From positions 13,319,805 to 13,383,804 of the forward strand of contig NC_092120.1 in the NCBI RefSeq assembly GCF_045679555.1: a stretch of DNA of 64,000 bases, given 5' to 3'. Below the pieces are notes generated by a model. It worked only from the letters and a program-made list of their open reading frames with translations. It searched no databases and had not been told where the DNA came from. Source of the stretch: Salvelinus alpinus. Its lineage: Eukaryota > Chordata > Actinopteri > Salmoniformes > Salmonidae. Each line of letters begins with the position of its first letter. Position 1 is the first letter of the stretch. Shown one piece after another: positions 12,886-26,429 of this stretch. Both the position numbers and the translations under genes were made by a program.

Positions 12886-13258
12886 CGAAGTATTACTGCT
12901 GAAGATTTGCAGGGGGTATTGAGTGGTAGTGTACTGTTCTCCCAGGCTGTAGGCCTCTAGTAGGATCAGATAGGGTTAGTAGTGGAATAGGGTGGTGTTG
13001 TTTTTAGTGAGGGCTAATAGTTGGCAGGGTAATTTTCCTTTTTTTCCAATCTGTATTACCGGATGTTCATGTAGGTAGGCTGTGACTGGCCTCACTCCAG
13101 TACAGCAGGTGGCGGTGTATGCACCTAAAAGTTGGATGTGACCTGCCAACCCAATCCCAAAGAGGAAGAAGAAGAAGAAGCGCAAGTCAGAGCAGTAACT
13201 ATACCATGAAGTTCAAGGAACTGTCTGTAGATGTCCAACATAGAATTGTGATGAGGCC

Positions 13259-13690
13259 AGTGGCGACCCGTCATTCAGGGAAGGTGAGTTAATAAAGCTG
13301 CATACAAACATGGTCTCTTTTTTTGCTTTCTTGAGTAAGGCAGCTCCAAAACACAGGTGTTTCAGCCTAGCTCAGTGCTTTCTGTGGTGGTGGGGCAGCC
13401 AGCAGAAAATACGAAGTGTAGGAGTTGGTAATGTTCTCTAGTTGCGCCATGATTGGCTCAGTGTTCTGTCACTCATGGGGACACCATGTCACTGCAAAAT
13501 CTACAGGTGGAGCTAAAACATTCATGCCCCTTGGTTGCTGCCATAGAGTTACATTAGAAGTGCCCATCCAAGAAGATTCAAGGTCATTGGCCACAGATAA
13601 AATTACGTCAAATCAAGTTATATCTACCGTAGCTTTGATTGGACTGATCATGTCAACATCATACTTTCAAAATCTTAGCTAGCCAAGAAC
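13259..13690. mobile_element. Unclassified salmonid repeat inside the Tc1 element
   Basis: Starts AGTGGCGACCCGTCATTC, a sequence I recognise as a widespread salmonid repeat start, and ends near AAATCTTAGCTAGCC. Tc1 sequence stops just before it and resumes just after it, although some Tc1 sequence is missing. No coding frame. Confidence 0.55.
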
Positions 13691-13856
13691 TGACCAAGAA
13701 CCCAATGTCCACTCTGACAGAACTACAGTTCATTGGCTGAGATGGAAGAACCTGCCAGAAGGACAACCGTCTCTACAGTACTTCACCAATCTGGGCTTTA
13801 TGGGAGAGTGGCCAGATGGAAAGCACTCCTGAGAAAAAGACACATGACAGCACGCC

Positions 13857-14863
13857 AGGGGCTTCATTAATATACCGTGCATACTGTATGTACAAAATAT
13901 ACCCCAAAATGTGCCTGCGTCAGTTTTCGTGCAAAAGGTCACATTTATACACGCAAACCTCCATGCAAACTTTAGACCATGCATATGCTGTAAAGTAAGT
14001 ATTTTGTGCAAATGTGGGATATGATGAAAAGCTTTTTTTTTTAAAGGGGGTTTAACAGATTAACAAGAAAGCATCCATTCTTGTTTTAGATTTTATTTTT
14101 TTAATCTAAAATGACTAGACAGAAATATTTTCCTTATTTATTTTATTTTCATAACCATTGAAAAGATATTCCTCACTTTTTCTGGCCATGATGGCTTCAT
14201 CTTCCCGAAGGAGCCATAAAACAAATTACCATGTGCATCTCTGATTTAATTTGACCTAGTAGCCTAGTAAATATATAGGCTATATGTATTTCAGGTTTTG
14301 CAATATCATAGGCAGTGCGGTTTATAATGCCGGTATACAGTTGAATGTAATATTTTACATTGAAGTAGGCCTATGTATCAAGTTTATATTGTCATGTGCA
14401 CAAGTACAGTGAAAGGCCTTTCTTGCTTGCTCTTTCCCAATGATGCAGTAATGAATATCAATAGTAGGCCTACTATATAATATAAATAAAAAAGTAAACT
14501 AGAACAAAAACACACGAGAAATAGGCAGTTCATCCTATTTTATTTAGGTTTGGTGGAAAAGTCGATGCAAAACATTGTTGAAATCAAACGATCTGCTGAC
14601 AGGTCCACGACAATTTGCCATGGTTTTCACTTTAAGAAACGGATGTATTCCTTTTCCAGATACAGCATAAATATCTGATACTGATAAAATGTAAAACATT
14701 CTGCCAACACAGTAAATAGGCCGGTAGTTTATGTAAAGGAAGCATGCCTATGTATGGTGTGTGCCAAGTTTATAAATGTCAATATTTATATCTGCACCGA
14801 CTTTTCAAAAATGGCGCAAGCACATATTTAGTGTGAAATTTAAGGAACTGTTATGAGGCCCCT
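13857..14863. mobile_element. MITE-like element with AGGGGCYTCAT ends
   Basis: The ends form a short inverted repeat: AGGGGCTTCATTAATA at the left, and the complement of AGGGGCCTCATAACA at the right. Tc1 sequence flanks both sides (ACAGCACGCC and GGAGTTTGC), so the boundaries are firm. About 1.0 kb with no intact ORF. Superfamily not assigned. Confidence 0.65.
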
Positions 14864-15675
14864 GGAGTTTGCAAAAAGGCACTCGAAAGACTGAGATCAT
14901 AAGACAAATTTAACTCTTTGGCCTGAATGCAAAGCACTATGTCTGGAGAAAACCAGGCACAGCTCATCACCTGCCTAACACCGTCCCTACCGTGAAGCAT
15001 GGTGGTAGCATCGTCAAGCTGTGGGGATGTTTTTAGTGGCAGGGACTAGGGGACTGGTTAGGGTAGAGGGAACAATGAATGAAGCCAAATACAGGCCAGT
15101 CCTTGATGAGAACCTGCTTCAGAGTGACCTTAGACTGGGGCAAAGATTTGTATTCCAACAGGACAATGACCCTAAGCATACAGCCAAAGCAATGCTGGAA
15201 TGGCTAAAGAACAAGAATGTGAGTCCTTGAGTGGCCCAGCCAAAACCTAAACTTGGATCCCATTGAAAGTCTTGAAGACTGCTGTTCACCACCACTCCCC
15301 ATCTAACTTAACAGAGCAGGAAAAAATCTGCAAGGAAGAATGGGAGAAAATCCATTCTAGATGTGCAAATCTGATAGACATACCCAGGACAACTCAAAGC
15401 TGTAGTCGCCACCAAAGGTGCTTCAACAAACTATTGACCCAGGGGTGTGAATACTTAAATTAGCAAAGATTTCTAAAACATGTCTCCACTTTGTCATTAT
15501 GGGGTTTTGTGTAGATGGGTGAGAGAAAAAAGTATTCTGTTTTGAATTCAAGCTGTAACAAAACGTGGAATAAATCAAGGGGTATGAATACTTTCTGAAG
15601 GCACTGTACCTGTACATTTCATTATCTTGCATAAAGGTTGATAGATTTATATACATATACTGTACATGCATACAT

Positions 15676-15823
15676 CACAGGAGGCTGTTGGGGGGAGAAT
15701 GGCTCATAATAATGGCCGGAACGGAGCAAATTGAATGACATTAAACACCGGGAAACCATGTGTTTGATACCATTCCACTAATTCTGCTCCAGTAATTACC
15801 ACAAGTGCCATCAACCTCCTGTG
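15676..15823. mobile_element. Short palindromic MITE
   Basis: Starts CACAGGAGGCTGTTG and ends CATCAACCTCCTGTG, with complementary interior words such as CCATGTGTTTGATACC. It is a very common salmonid MITE-like sequence. It directly abuts the next palindromic repeat. Confidence 0.75.
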
Positions 15824-15828
15824 ATATA

Positions 15829-16019
15829 CTTAAGCAATAAGGCAAGAGGGGGTGTGGTATATGGCCAATATACCACACACCCTCGAGGTGCCTTATTGCT
15901 ATTATAAACTGGTTACCAATGTAATTAGAGCAGTTAAAAATAAATGTTTTGTCATACCCGTGGTATACCACGGCTATCAGCCAATCAGAATTCAGGGCTC
16001 GAACCACCCAGTTTATAAA
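15829..16019. mobile_element. Salmonid palindromic MITE-like repeat, copy 2
   Basis: Same family as 3277-3554: AAGCAATAAGGC start and CCCAGTTTATAA end. It is shorter because one arm of the inner palindrome is missing, so GTGGTATATGGCC appears without its full partner. Confidence 0.75.
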
Positions 16020-16026
16020 TATACAT

Positions 16027-16758
16027 ATAAACTGAACAAAAATATAAACGCAACATGCAATGACCTACAGTTCATATAAGGAAATCAGTCAAAATAATAA
16101 ATTAGACCCAAGTCTATGAATTTCACATGGGAATACAGATTTTATTTTTTAGTTAACCTTTAACTAGGCAAGTCAGTTTAAGAACAAATTCTTATTTACA
16201 ATGACTGCCTACCCCGGCCAATGCTGGACCAATTGTGCTCCACCCTATGGGACTCCCAATCACAACCAGATGTGATACAGCCTGGAATCGAACCAGGGAC
16301 TGCAGTGACACCTATGCATATGTTGGTCATATATCTTTAAAGAAATTGGTTGGACGCACTGCCAAATTCTCTAAAACATTGGAGCAGCTTATGGTAGAAA
16401 TTAACATTAAATTCTCTGGCAACATTCCTGCAGTCAGCATGCCAATTGCACACTTCCTCAACTTGAGACATCTGCGGCAGTGTTATGTGACAAAACTGCA
16501 TATTTTAGAGTGACCTTCTGTCCCCAGCACAAGGTGCCTCTGTGTAATGATCATGCTGTTTAATCAGCTTCTTGATACACCCCACCTGTCAAGTGGATGG
16601 ATTATCTTGGCAAGAAAAATACTCACCAACAGGGATGTAAACAAATTTGTGCATAACATTTGAGAGAAATACATTGTGCAAATGGACAGTTTCTGGGATC
16701 TTTAAATTCAGATCATGAACCAACACTTTACATGTTGCGTTTATACTTTTGTTCAGTG
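16027..16758. mobile_element. Internally deleted Tc1-like relic
   Basis: Ends carry ACTGAACAAAAATATAAACG at the left and the complement GTTTATACTTTTGTTCAGTG at the right, beside TA. The remaining interior (for example GGCAACATTCCTGCAGTCAGC) matches the end of a known salmonid Tc1-like transposase in antisense. Most of the coding region is gone. A SINE sits in its left arm. Confidence 0.75.
16140..16312 (-). mobile_element. tRNA-derived SINE, 5'-truncated
   Basis: Reads on the minus strand: the tail complement AACTAGGCAAGTCAGTT is at the left, and a B-box-like GGTTCGATTCC is near 16285. The A-box head is absent. Tc1-like sequence on both sides (GGGAATACAGAT and TATGCATATGTTGG) shows it inserted into the relic at 16027-16758. 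Confidence 0.8.
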
Positions 16759-17095
16759 TATACAAATATATAGAAAATAAAACATTTGTAACATCCTAAC
16801 AAAACAATGACCATGGCACACACGATTCACCAAATTTTTTTTATTCCCATGTAATACATAAGGCCACACAAATGCCCAGAGCATCTTACGGCTAAGTCCA
16901 TCATGAAAACCAAGGATCCTATGGTTCTAACAATGAACTTAGCCTTAAGAAGCTTTTGGGAAACATGGCCCAGAACATAACCAAATTAAACCTTGAAACA
17001 GAATCAAGGGATCCATAAGAAAACACATACCACTACTTTAAAACAGTTTGTTGTTGATGCAAACAAAGTTTCACTGATCAGTGTATTTGGTGTTC

Positions 17096-17101
17096 TTTAT
17101 T
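17096..17101 (-). terminator. Poly(A) signal AATAAA of rbm8a
   Basis: AATAAA on the minus strand about 225 bases past the rbm8a stop codon. It is the first canonical signal I see in the 3' untranslated region. Confidence 0.6.
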
Positions 17102-17326
17102 TCAGTAAAAAAAAAATGGCAACCCTGCCATTTTGCTGGAACTACTAATAATTTTGTCTCTAAAGCACACTTGTCAGGGCCATTTGCAATTAAACAGTTG
17201 ATTACCATAGAGACATCGGTAAAGTTAACGCTATTACAGAATGCAAATGTAATTTAAAAAAATAACCCTTTCAAGAGCAGATGACAACAGTCCTTGCTCA
17301 GAATTAGGGCTGCGCTATGTGGGAAA

Positions 17327-20876
<3,550 letters not shown>

Positions 20877-21297
20877 GTTGTTAGCCACTGTTTTTGCGAT
20901 GATGCGCGTAAACGTTGATGATATCCGGGAAGTATCGCTGACTGGGGTGTCTTCATTAGTCGGATTCCGAGTTCAAAATGTTTCGTCTGTTGCTAAACGT
21001 TTTGCAACGGAAATGAGAGTTTCTATATGGAAAATGCAGGTTGGTCCGGTTCTGTTTGTTCTGTTTGTTTCCCTTTGGTTTCTAGAGTAAACAGTAAACG
21101 GTTTCTGTTAACGGAATCTGACTAATGAATACACCCCTGTTATCAGAGACGCTATAGAAAGCGTATCAATATTATCCCTTATATTATAACTAGAAATGTG
21201 AAATAAATGAATACATGAGTATGGGCGTGTATTGTTTTCATCGAATTATTTGTGTCAGTTAGTTTCAATTTATTAGTTGAATTTCACATATTTAAAT

Positions 21298-21449
21298 GGC
21301 AGGTAGCCTAGCGGTTAAGAGTATTGGGCCAGTAAACGAGCTGACTAGCTGAACACATTTCGATGTGCTCTTGAGCAAGGCACTTAACCCCAATTGCTCC
21401 TGTAAGTCGCACTGTGTAAAAGCATCTGCTGAATGACTTCAATGTAAAT
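21298..21449 (+). mobile_element. HpaI-like SINE, diverged
   Basis: tRNA-like head GGCAGGTAGCCTAGCGGTTA, then GAGCAAGGCACTTAACCCC, and the tail AAGCATCTGCTGAATGACTT. About 420 bases upstream of the rbm8a start codon. Confidence 0.7.
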
Positions 21450-22515
21450 TATTTGAGCAGGGACAGCACACAGCACAGCACAATGGGAAAAGGTCATCAT
21501 AAAAATTCATACATCACATAACCTTGTGATGTTAGGTTACTTGGCTAGAGGGGAGTTATGCTGACTGCGTCCACGATCCACCAAGCTGCCAGATGCCTAG
21601 AGAGAGTGATCTTCCTCGACAAAATAGGCTGCCTTTCTGTAAAAAAGTTGCTGAAAGTACCAATCTCAGCACAATCTTTTCCCATTCACTGTGGTGAATC
21701 ATAGACTCCATACAAAGAAAGATGCAGAGATGGGAAAATAATGAAAGAACTTGGAAATACAAAAAGTACTTTATCCACGAATCAGAGGATGGTGATATTT
21801 ATGAGAAATTGCTAAGTCAACATCTAGGGCACATGTCACATTGGGATCTCTGGTCCAGCCAATCTAATTTGCTGAGATAATTACATTCATAGGAGAGATG
21901 CAAAATAATGAATGAAGTCATATTACATATTTTCTCTCTTAATGATGGGTCTTTCTATATTAATTAATGCAATGTGCAATTTATTTACAGTATGTCAGAG
22001 GATCATTCTTGCTGTATGTATGAATGATAATATGTATCATCATTACTTTAGATTACCCAGTAGAGAAAAAAAATCCAACAGTACAGAAAAAACTGAACAT
22101 TGACCACATTAAACTATATAGCATGCGACATGCCAGTATCTATGTTCTCAATCTACAAACTGAATAGGAAATATCTGCTGACTCTAACTGATCGTAACCA
22201 AACCATAAAACAATGCAATTACCATTAATTTCACATTATTACTGAAATAGATGTCTTCAGCAATAACAAGTTCATATACAAGCAATGTATCTACCATTCC
22301 CCTGATGTGATGGGTTTATCTGAGGCCCTCTGTGTTTCTGCCTGATACTGTAACAGTAGTAATGTGCAGTGAGGCAATGGCTGATGGAACGTCCGACCTG
22401 GAAAGTAGAAAAGGTGTTGTCAGTCGTGTTACCATCAGTCTTTTTCTAATGTGTGTTTAATGGCTGTGTAATCAATTCAAATTGAAGTCAGTGTTGTTGT
22501 CTGTGTCACACTGCT

Positions 22516-22606
22516 TTGCTTTATCTTGGCCAGGTCGCAGTTGTAAATGAGAACTTGTTCTCAACTAGCCTACCTGGTTAAATAAAGGTTAAATAAAATA
22601 CAATTT
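22516..22606 (+). mobile_element. SINE 3' fragment
   Basis: TGGCCAGGTCGCAGTTGTAA followed by CTACCTGGTTAAATAAAGG, a salmonid SINE tail without its head. Confidence 0.7.
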
Positions 22607-23338
22607 TAAATTTTAAAAATTCAGGAAGTGATTTGAATTTAAAATCCCCAAAACTTTTGACATAAACAGCATCCCCTTTTCAGTTTATTGAGAACTCATT
22701 GACACCAGATGCCCTTTTTCAATTGTTGTGAATTGGAATTTCAGTTTACTGGTATCAGCCAGACTAGAACTTACAGCCTTCAATTCGAATGGACGCCAAC
22801 CCTGGTTAGCACGCACACTACCAAGCTTTTCTCATTTGTGTTGCTGAGAGTTACTTCCCCAAAATTGACGTTATTTTTCTATAAAAATGCTAGCTCTGCC
22901 AATCATTTAGAAAATGAGTTAATAAAACCCCAAAACATTGGAAACAAATGAGGGAAAACTAAATTATGCAACTTCCTACTGCCATATATTTTAACCCAAA
23001 TGAAAAGAGGAGGGTAACCTAAAATGCATACCCAAATAGTAAAACAAATTGGCATTGAATTTTTATTTGGACAAAACATTCTTCAAGAAAGAATGAATCT
23101 ATTAGTGATTGCATTAAGCCTACACAATGAAGGGATGACGGGATAGGTTGGCTTGAATGGCACTTTTTGATTCAACCAGTAATACGTGTTTTAACTGTGG
23201 TGCAAGCACCTTATCGCGAACCCGATCAATACACACACTTGGACTTTGTGTCATTATTGGGACAGGCAACACATCAAGGTTCATCAGCCAACGCTACACA
23301 TTTGCACATTCTACCTCAGGTCACTCCCTTACATATTG
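22607..23338. other. Upstream region of the apolipoprotein gene
   Basis: AT-rich unique sequence. No exon or mobile element recognised. Confidence 0.4.
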
Positions 23339-23389
23339 TAGCCAATAAGATATGGGTCAGGCCCCTTTTGTCCAGCAGGAGCTATAAAA
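23339..23389 (+). promoter_or_regulatory. Promoter of the apolipoprotein gene (CCAAT and TATA boxes)
   Basis: AGCCAATAAG at about 23339-23348 and TATAAAA at 23383-23389. The transcription start is expected near 23410-23415. A non-coding first exon would then end at 23444, where AAAG is followed by the donor GTAAGT. The spacing is that of a conventional strong vertebrate promoter, consistent with an abundant plasma protein. Confidence 0.7.
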
Positions 23390-23806
23390 CCCCTTGGCCT
23401 CAGACACAAGGTACCGTTAGGTCCAAGAACCCCCAGAAGTAAAGGTAAGTCTTCCATGGTTTTCTCTGTCTGATTCCAATGTCTCAGTATATTGGTTTAA
23501 CACTTAAAGTTTAGCCTCATATTTATTGTGTGTCTTTTTGTTTGTGTTGTGGCCTCAAGAGAGATACATCAAAGTACTGTAAAGTTTTCATTATGACTAC
23601 ATGGTTAATTATGATGCCAATTTCTACTGCGATCTTAATGTGGTCAGAGTTTCATCACATTTACCTGGTTTCACCTAGGATAAGTGCAACTTCTGAAAGT
23701 GAACAGAATATCTTTGAGTGTCAATCGTCATGTAGTGTACGATGTTGCATCTGTTGTCCTAATCCTCGTCTCCTCTCCTGTAGATCCACCTTGCCCATCA
23801 GCAATC

Positions 23807-24897
23807 ATGAAATTCTCTCTCATCGCCGCCCTTGTTGTTGTGCTGGCCATTGGTAAGAATTCATTACATAAATTGTTCCGCAACAAAGAAAAATATTTAT
23901 GACTTTCTATCTTATCTGCATATATACTTAATACTACTCATGAATAGTAATTGAGTAACACATAACTGATAAACAAGGTAATTCAGAGGATAAATATTTA
24001 TTTGAAAATCAAGCCCTTTACTCCTCTGCTAATCTGTAACCTCTTTAATCATAACTACATCCATCCTTTTTTTCAGACTGAATTAATACTGTGCATTATA
24101 AACACAATACTGTGTGTGTAGTGAGTGTGTGTAACTAAGTGTGTTTTCTGTGTGTGTGTATGACAGGCTGTGAGTCCGGTTCCCTGGTGAAGCGTGACAT
24201 CCCTGCTGAGATCGAGACTCTCAAAAAGTACTTCCAGGACGCCATTGAGACAGTGAAGTCTCATGAGCTGATCAGCCAGGCTCAGTATGTCACTGACCAC
24301 CACACTCTTCCAATATAATATAAAATAATAGAATACTTCTCTTGAGGGGAAATTGTATTGCAGATCAACAAAATAAGTACCATCAACTCTGTATGGAGTT
24401 GAATCTCTTCACGTTTAAGATATGAAGTCATTCTAAATAGAACACTCATTCAAATTGTTACTATTCATTTTATTTATTCGTAACATTGTACTTGACAGGG
24501 ATATTACATCTTAAACATGTCTGTTTTCACATCAGTACCATACAGTCGGCTTTAAAGCTAGCTTGCTCCCTGAGCCTACAGCTGTTGGAAAACGTCTCTC
24601 TAAGTGTGTCTCTCTACCCATAGGGGTTACCTGGAGGAGGGTAAGACTCAGATCACGCCTCTGACCGACAAGATCCAGGAGCATGCTGAGAAGATCCAGG
24701 AGCAGATGAAGCCCTTCGTCAGTGACATCGAGAAGCAGGTGCGTCCCATGGCTGATAACCTGCAGGCCCAGCTCATGCCTCTGGTCGACAAGATGCAGGC
24801 CCAGTTCAAGCCTCTGGCTGATGACTTGCAGGCCCAGATGGAGCAGCTCTTCCAGACCGTGGTTGACCAAACCAAGGCTCTCCTCCCCCCCCAGTAA
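23807..24897 (+). CDS. afp4: Type-4 ice-structuring protein / 14 kDa apolipoprotein-like
   Basis: Small secreted lipid-binding protein of the exchangeable apolipoprotein superfamily; fish members are plasma apolipoproteins related to sculpin LS-12 antifreeze. Coding exons are 23807-23852, 24167-24284 and 24624-24897, with GT-AG junctions and consistent phases, giving 145 residues. A non-coding leader exon ends at 23444, and exon 2 starts at 23784 after TCCTGTAG. Residues 1 to about 16 (MKFSLIAALVVVLAIG) are a signal peptide, and LVKRD follows shortly after. The remainder is amphipathic helix with proline-spaced 22-residue-like repeats, such as QVRPMADNLQAQLMPLVD followed by QAQFKPLADDLQAQ. 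The exon layout (leader, signal-peptide exon, short exon, long last exon) is that of apoA-II/C-type genes. Liver or yolk-syncytial expression is expected from the family. The exact orthology (afp4, apo14 or an apoA-II paralogue) is uncertain. Confidence 0.88.
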
Positions 24898-25016
24898 AGC
24901 TAACGTTACATCCCCATAGAAAGGAAAAACCATCTCCACTCTGTCTGTTTCACCTGTGTCAAGTCCAGCTCACTCCTTCTCTTGACATCATCTTGAAATT
25001 ATGCTGAAATTTCACC

Positions 25017-25022
25017 AATAAA
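25017..25022 (+). terminator. Poly(A) signal AATAAA of the apolipoprotein gene
   Basis: AATAAA 120 bases after the stop codon, followed by a GT-rich stretch (TTTTGTCTGTGATT). Confidence 0.85.
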
Positions 25023-25263
25023 GGGCTTGAAAGGTGGCCATTTTGTCTGTGATTATTTTCTCTAACTCACATGGGCACATTGCAGATGAAAGGAATACAC
25101 TGTGTACTGCTGTGTAATTTATTGAAGGTTAAAGGTCAAATTATGGGGTTGAAATTAGATACATTTCTGGGCGGAATTTGATGGGAAGTGCTTATTGAAG
25201 TGCAATATTTAATATTTGTTTTGATATACTGATTTTTGGGCCACTCTATCATATAGCCTATAA

Positions 25264-25719
25264 GCAGAGTTGGGTAGCTTACTTACTAAATATAATCCGT
25301 TACAGTTACTAGTTACCTGTCCAAAATTGTAATCAGTAATTTTGGATTACCCATACTCAGTAATGTAATCTTATTAATTTCAGTTACTTTTAGATTACTT
25401 TCCCCTTAAGAGGCATTAGAAGACAAAAAGGATCCATCAAACGCATTCGGTGTGTCATCGTAGTGGTCTCTAATTTGTGGTCAGACTCGCTCAGGTGGAA
25501 CAAACTAAATTTGCCCTTTTTTTCAAGGCTGAATTGAATGTCATTGAGAAAAGGAAAAGTGTTATAATGTATTTTGTCGCAAGCAAGTAATCCAAGGAGT
25601 AATCATCTAGTTTTTCAAAGTATCTGTAACCTGATTACACAATTTTAGCTGGAACTACTTTTTTGTAATCAGATTACATGTACATGATTACATGCAATCA
25701 GTTTCTCCCCAACCTTGCC
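25264..25719. mobile_element. hAT-like MITE rich in GTAATCNGATTAC words
   Basis: The ends GCAGAGTTGGGTAG and CTCCCCAACCTTGC are near-inverted repeats. The interior has many TGTAATCAGATTACA-type words on both strands. No ORF. A fish-wide family by appearance. Confidence 0.65.
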
Positions 25720-26073
25720 TAGGAGCCCTAGTTGTTAATATTCTTAAATAGTCGTTTGTATTGGATGGAGTTTAGCATCAGCTAAATTTAGATTGTTATA
25801 TTAAGATATATTCATGTCATTGACTGTAACCTTGTCCTACTACACACACTCATTAATGCATAGAATAGAATGTCCAAAAGATGACAATGAAAATCTGATC
25901 TGACTGACTAGATAAGTGGTGAAGTAGTATTGCTTGTCCTTTGTCTTGATGATACCTTAGTTCTGTTGAATTGCCTGGGCAATAGAGACATGCGGGGACT
26001 ACAAAGTGCATAGAAAAAGAAAAGGTTACACAAACTCAGAAAAAGGCACTAACATACAGTCACGGTTACACAT

Positions 26074-26308
26074 TTAATAGGCTATAACTGATTTATACTG
26101 TGGACAGGGACTTGAGCCAAGCCCCTCGATGTCGCGGAAACCATCATCTATGATCTGATCCATGCACTCACGGCAGAAGTGGTGTCCGCAGGGATGGCGC
26201 CAAAGTCTCCAGTGTTGGATGAGACCGCAACGCTGACAGCCGCGCAGCACAGTTGTGTATCCGAGAAGCCTGACATGAGTGACTTCCGAGGAATAGCCTA
26301 CCACGTAA
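26074..26308 (-). CDS. RING-like last exon, gene unidentified
   Basis: On the minus strand a TTTTGACCCCCTTCAG acceptor precedes 26308, after which the frame runs open to a stop at 26074. The product contains CQRCGLIQHW and then HPCGHHFCRECMDQ, which together fit C-x2-C-x12-C-x-H-x2-C-x2-C, the first six ligands of a RING finger. A seventh cysteine may be in SSPCPQ; the eighth is replaced by tyrosine (CPQY). RING proteins are usually E3 ubiquitin ligases. No upstream exon was identified, so this may be a real terminal exon, a decayed gene or chance. I do not assign a name. Confidence 0.35.
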
Positions 26309-26429
26309 CTGAAGGGGGTCAAAATAATAATATATTTTTGTTTTATAGTGCAATTCATAAGCCTAATCATCATCACGACATCACCATTACATTCTTAAAC
26401 TCTAATCCCACAGAGCTCGACAGTTTGTT

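Larger units (their letters stand above)
10278..13185 (+). mobile_element. Non-LTR LINE (I/Nimb-like), inserted in the Tc1 element
   Basis: The insertion is flanked by the short duplication GTCAGA (10272-10277 and 13186-13191) that belongs to the Tc1 host. It ends at the right in a GAAGAAGAAG tail, as expected for a plus-strand LINE. The left part holds an ORF1-like protein (10567-11034) followed by zinc-knuckle-like coding remnants (about 11260-11410). The right part (12886-13185) is its 3' end with a GGTGGCGGTGTATGCACC motif. Most of ORF2 is missing, and a different LINE occupies the middle. Clade assignment is tentative. Confidence 0.7.
9894..15606 (+). mobile_element. Old Tc1-like transposon split by nested insertions
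   Basis: The two ends match as inverted repeats: GTGCCTTCAGAACGTATT at the left and the complement ending AAGGCACTG at 15606, next to TA. Tc1 sequence is found in separate blocks in the right order: 9894-10277, 13186-13258, 13691-13856 and 14864-15606. Between the blocks sit a LINE (10278-13185), a 430-bp repeat (13259-13690) and a MITE (13857-14863). The transposase reads on the plus strand. Its early part (GAAGTTCAAGGAACTG) is just after 13186, and the CAACAGGACAATGACCC motif, which carries the second catalytic Asp, is near 15160. About 200 bases around the 430-bp repeat appear lost. The transposase is dead, with many changes. Confidence 0.85.
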
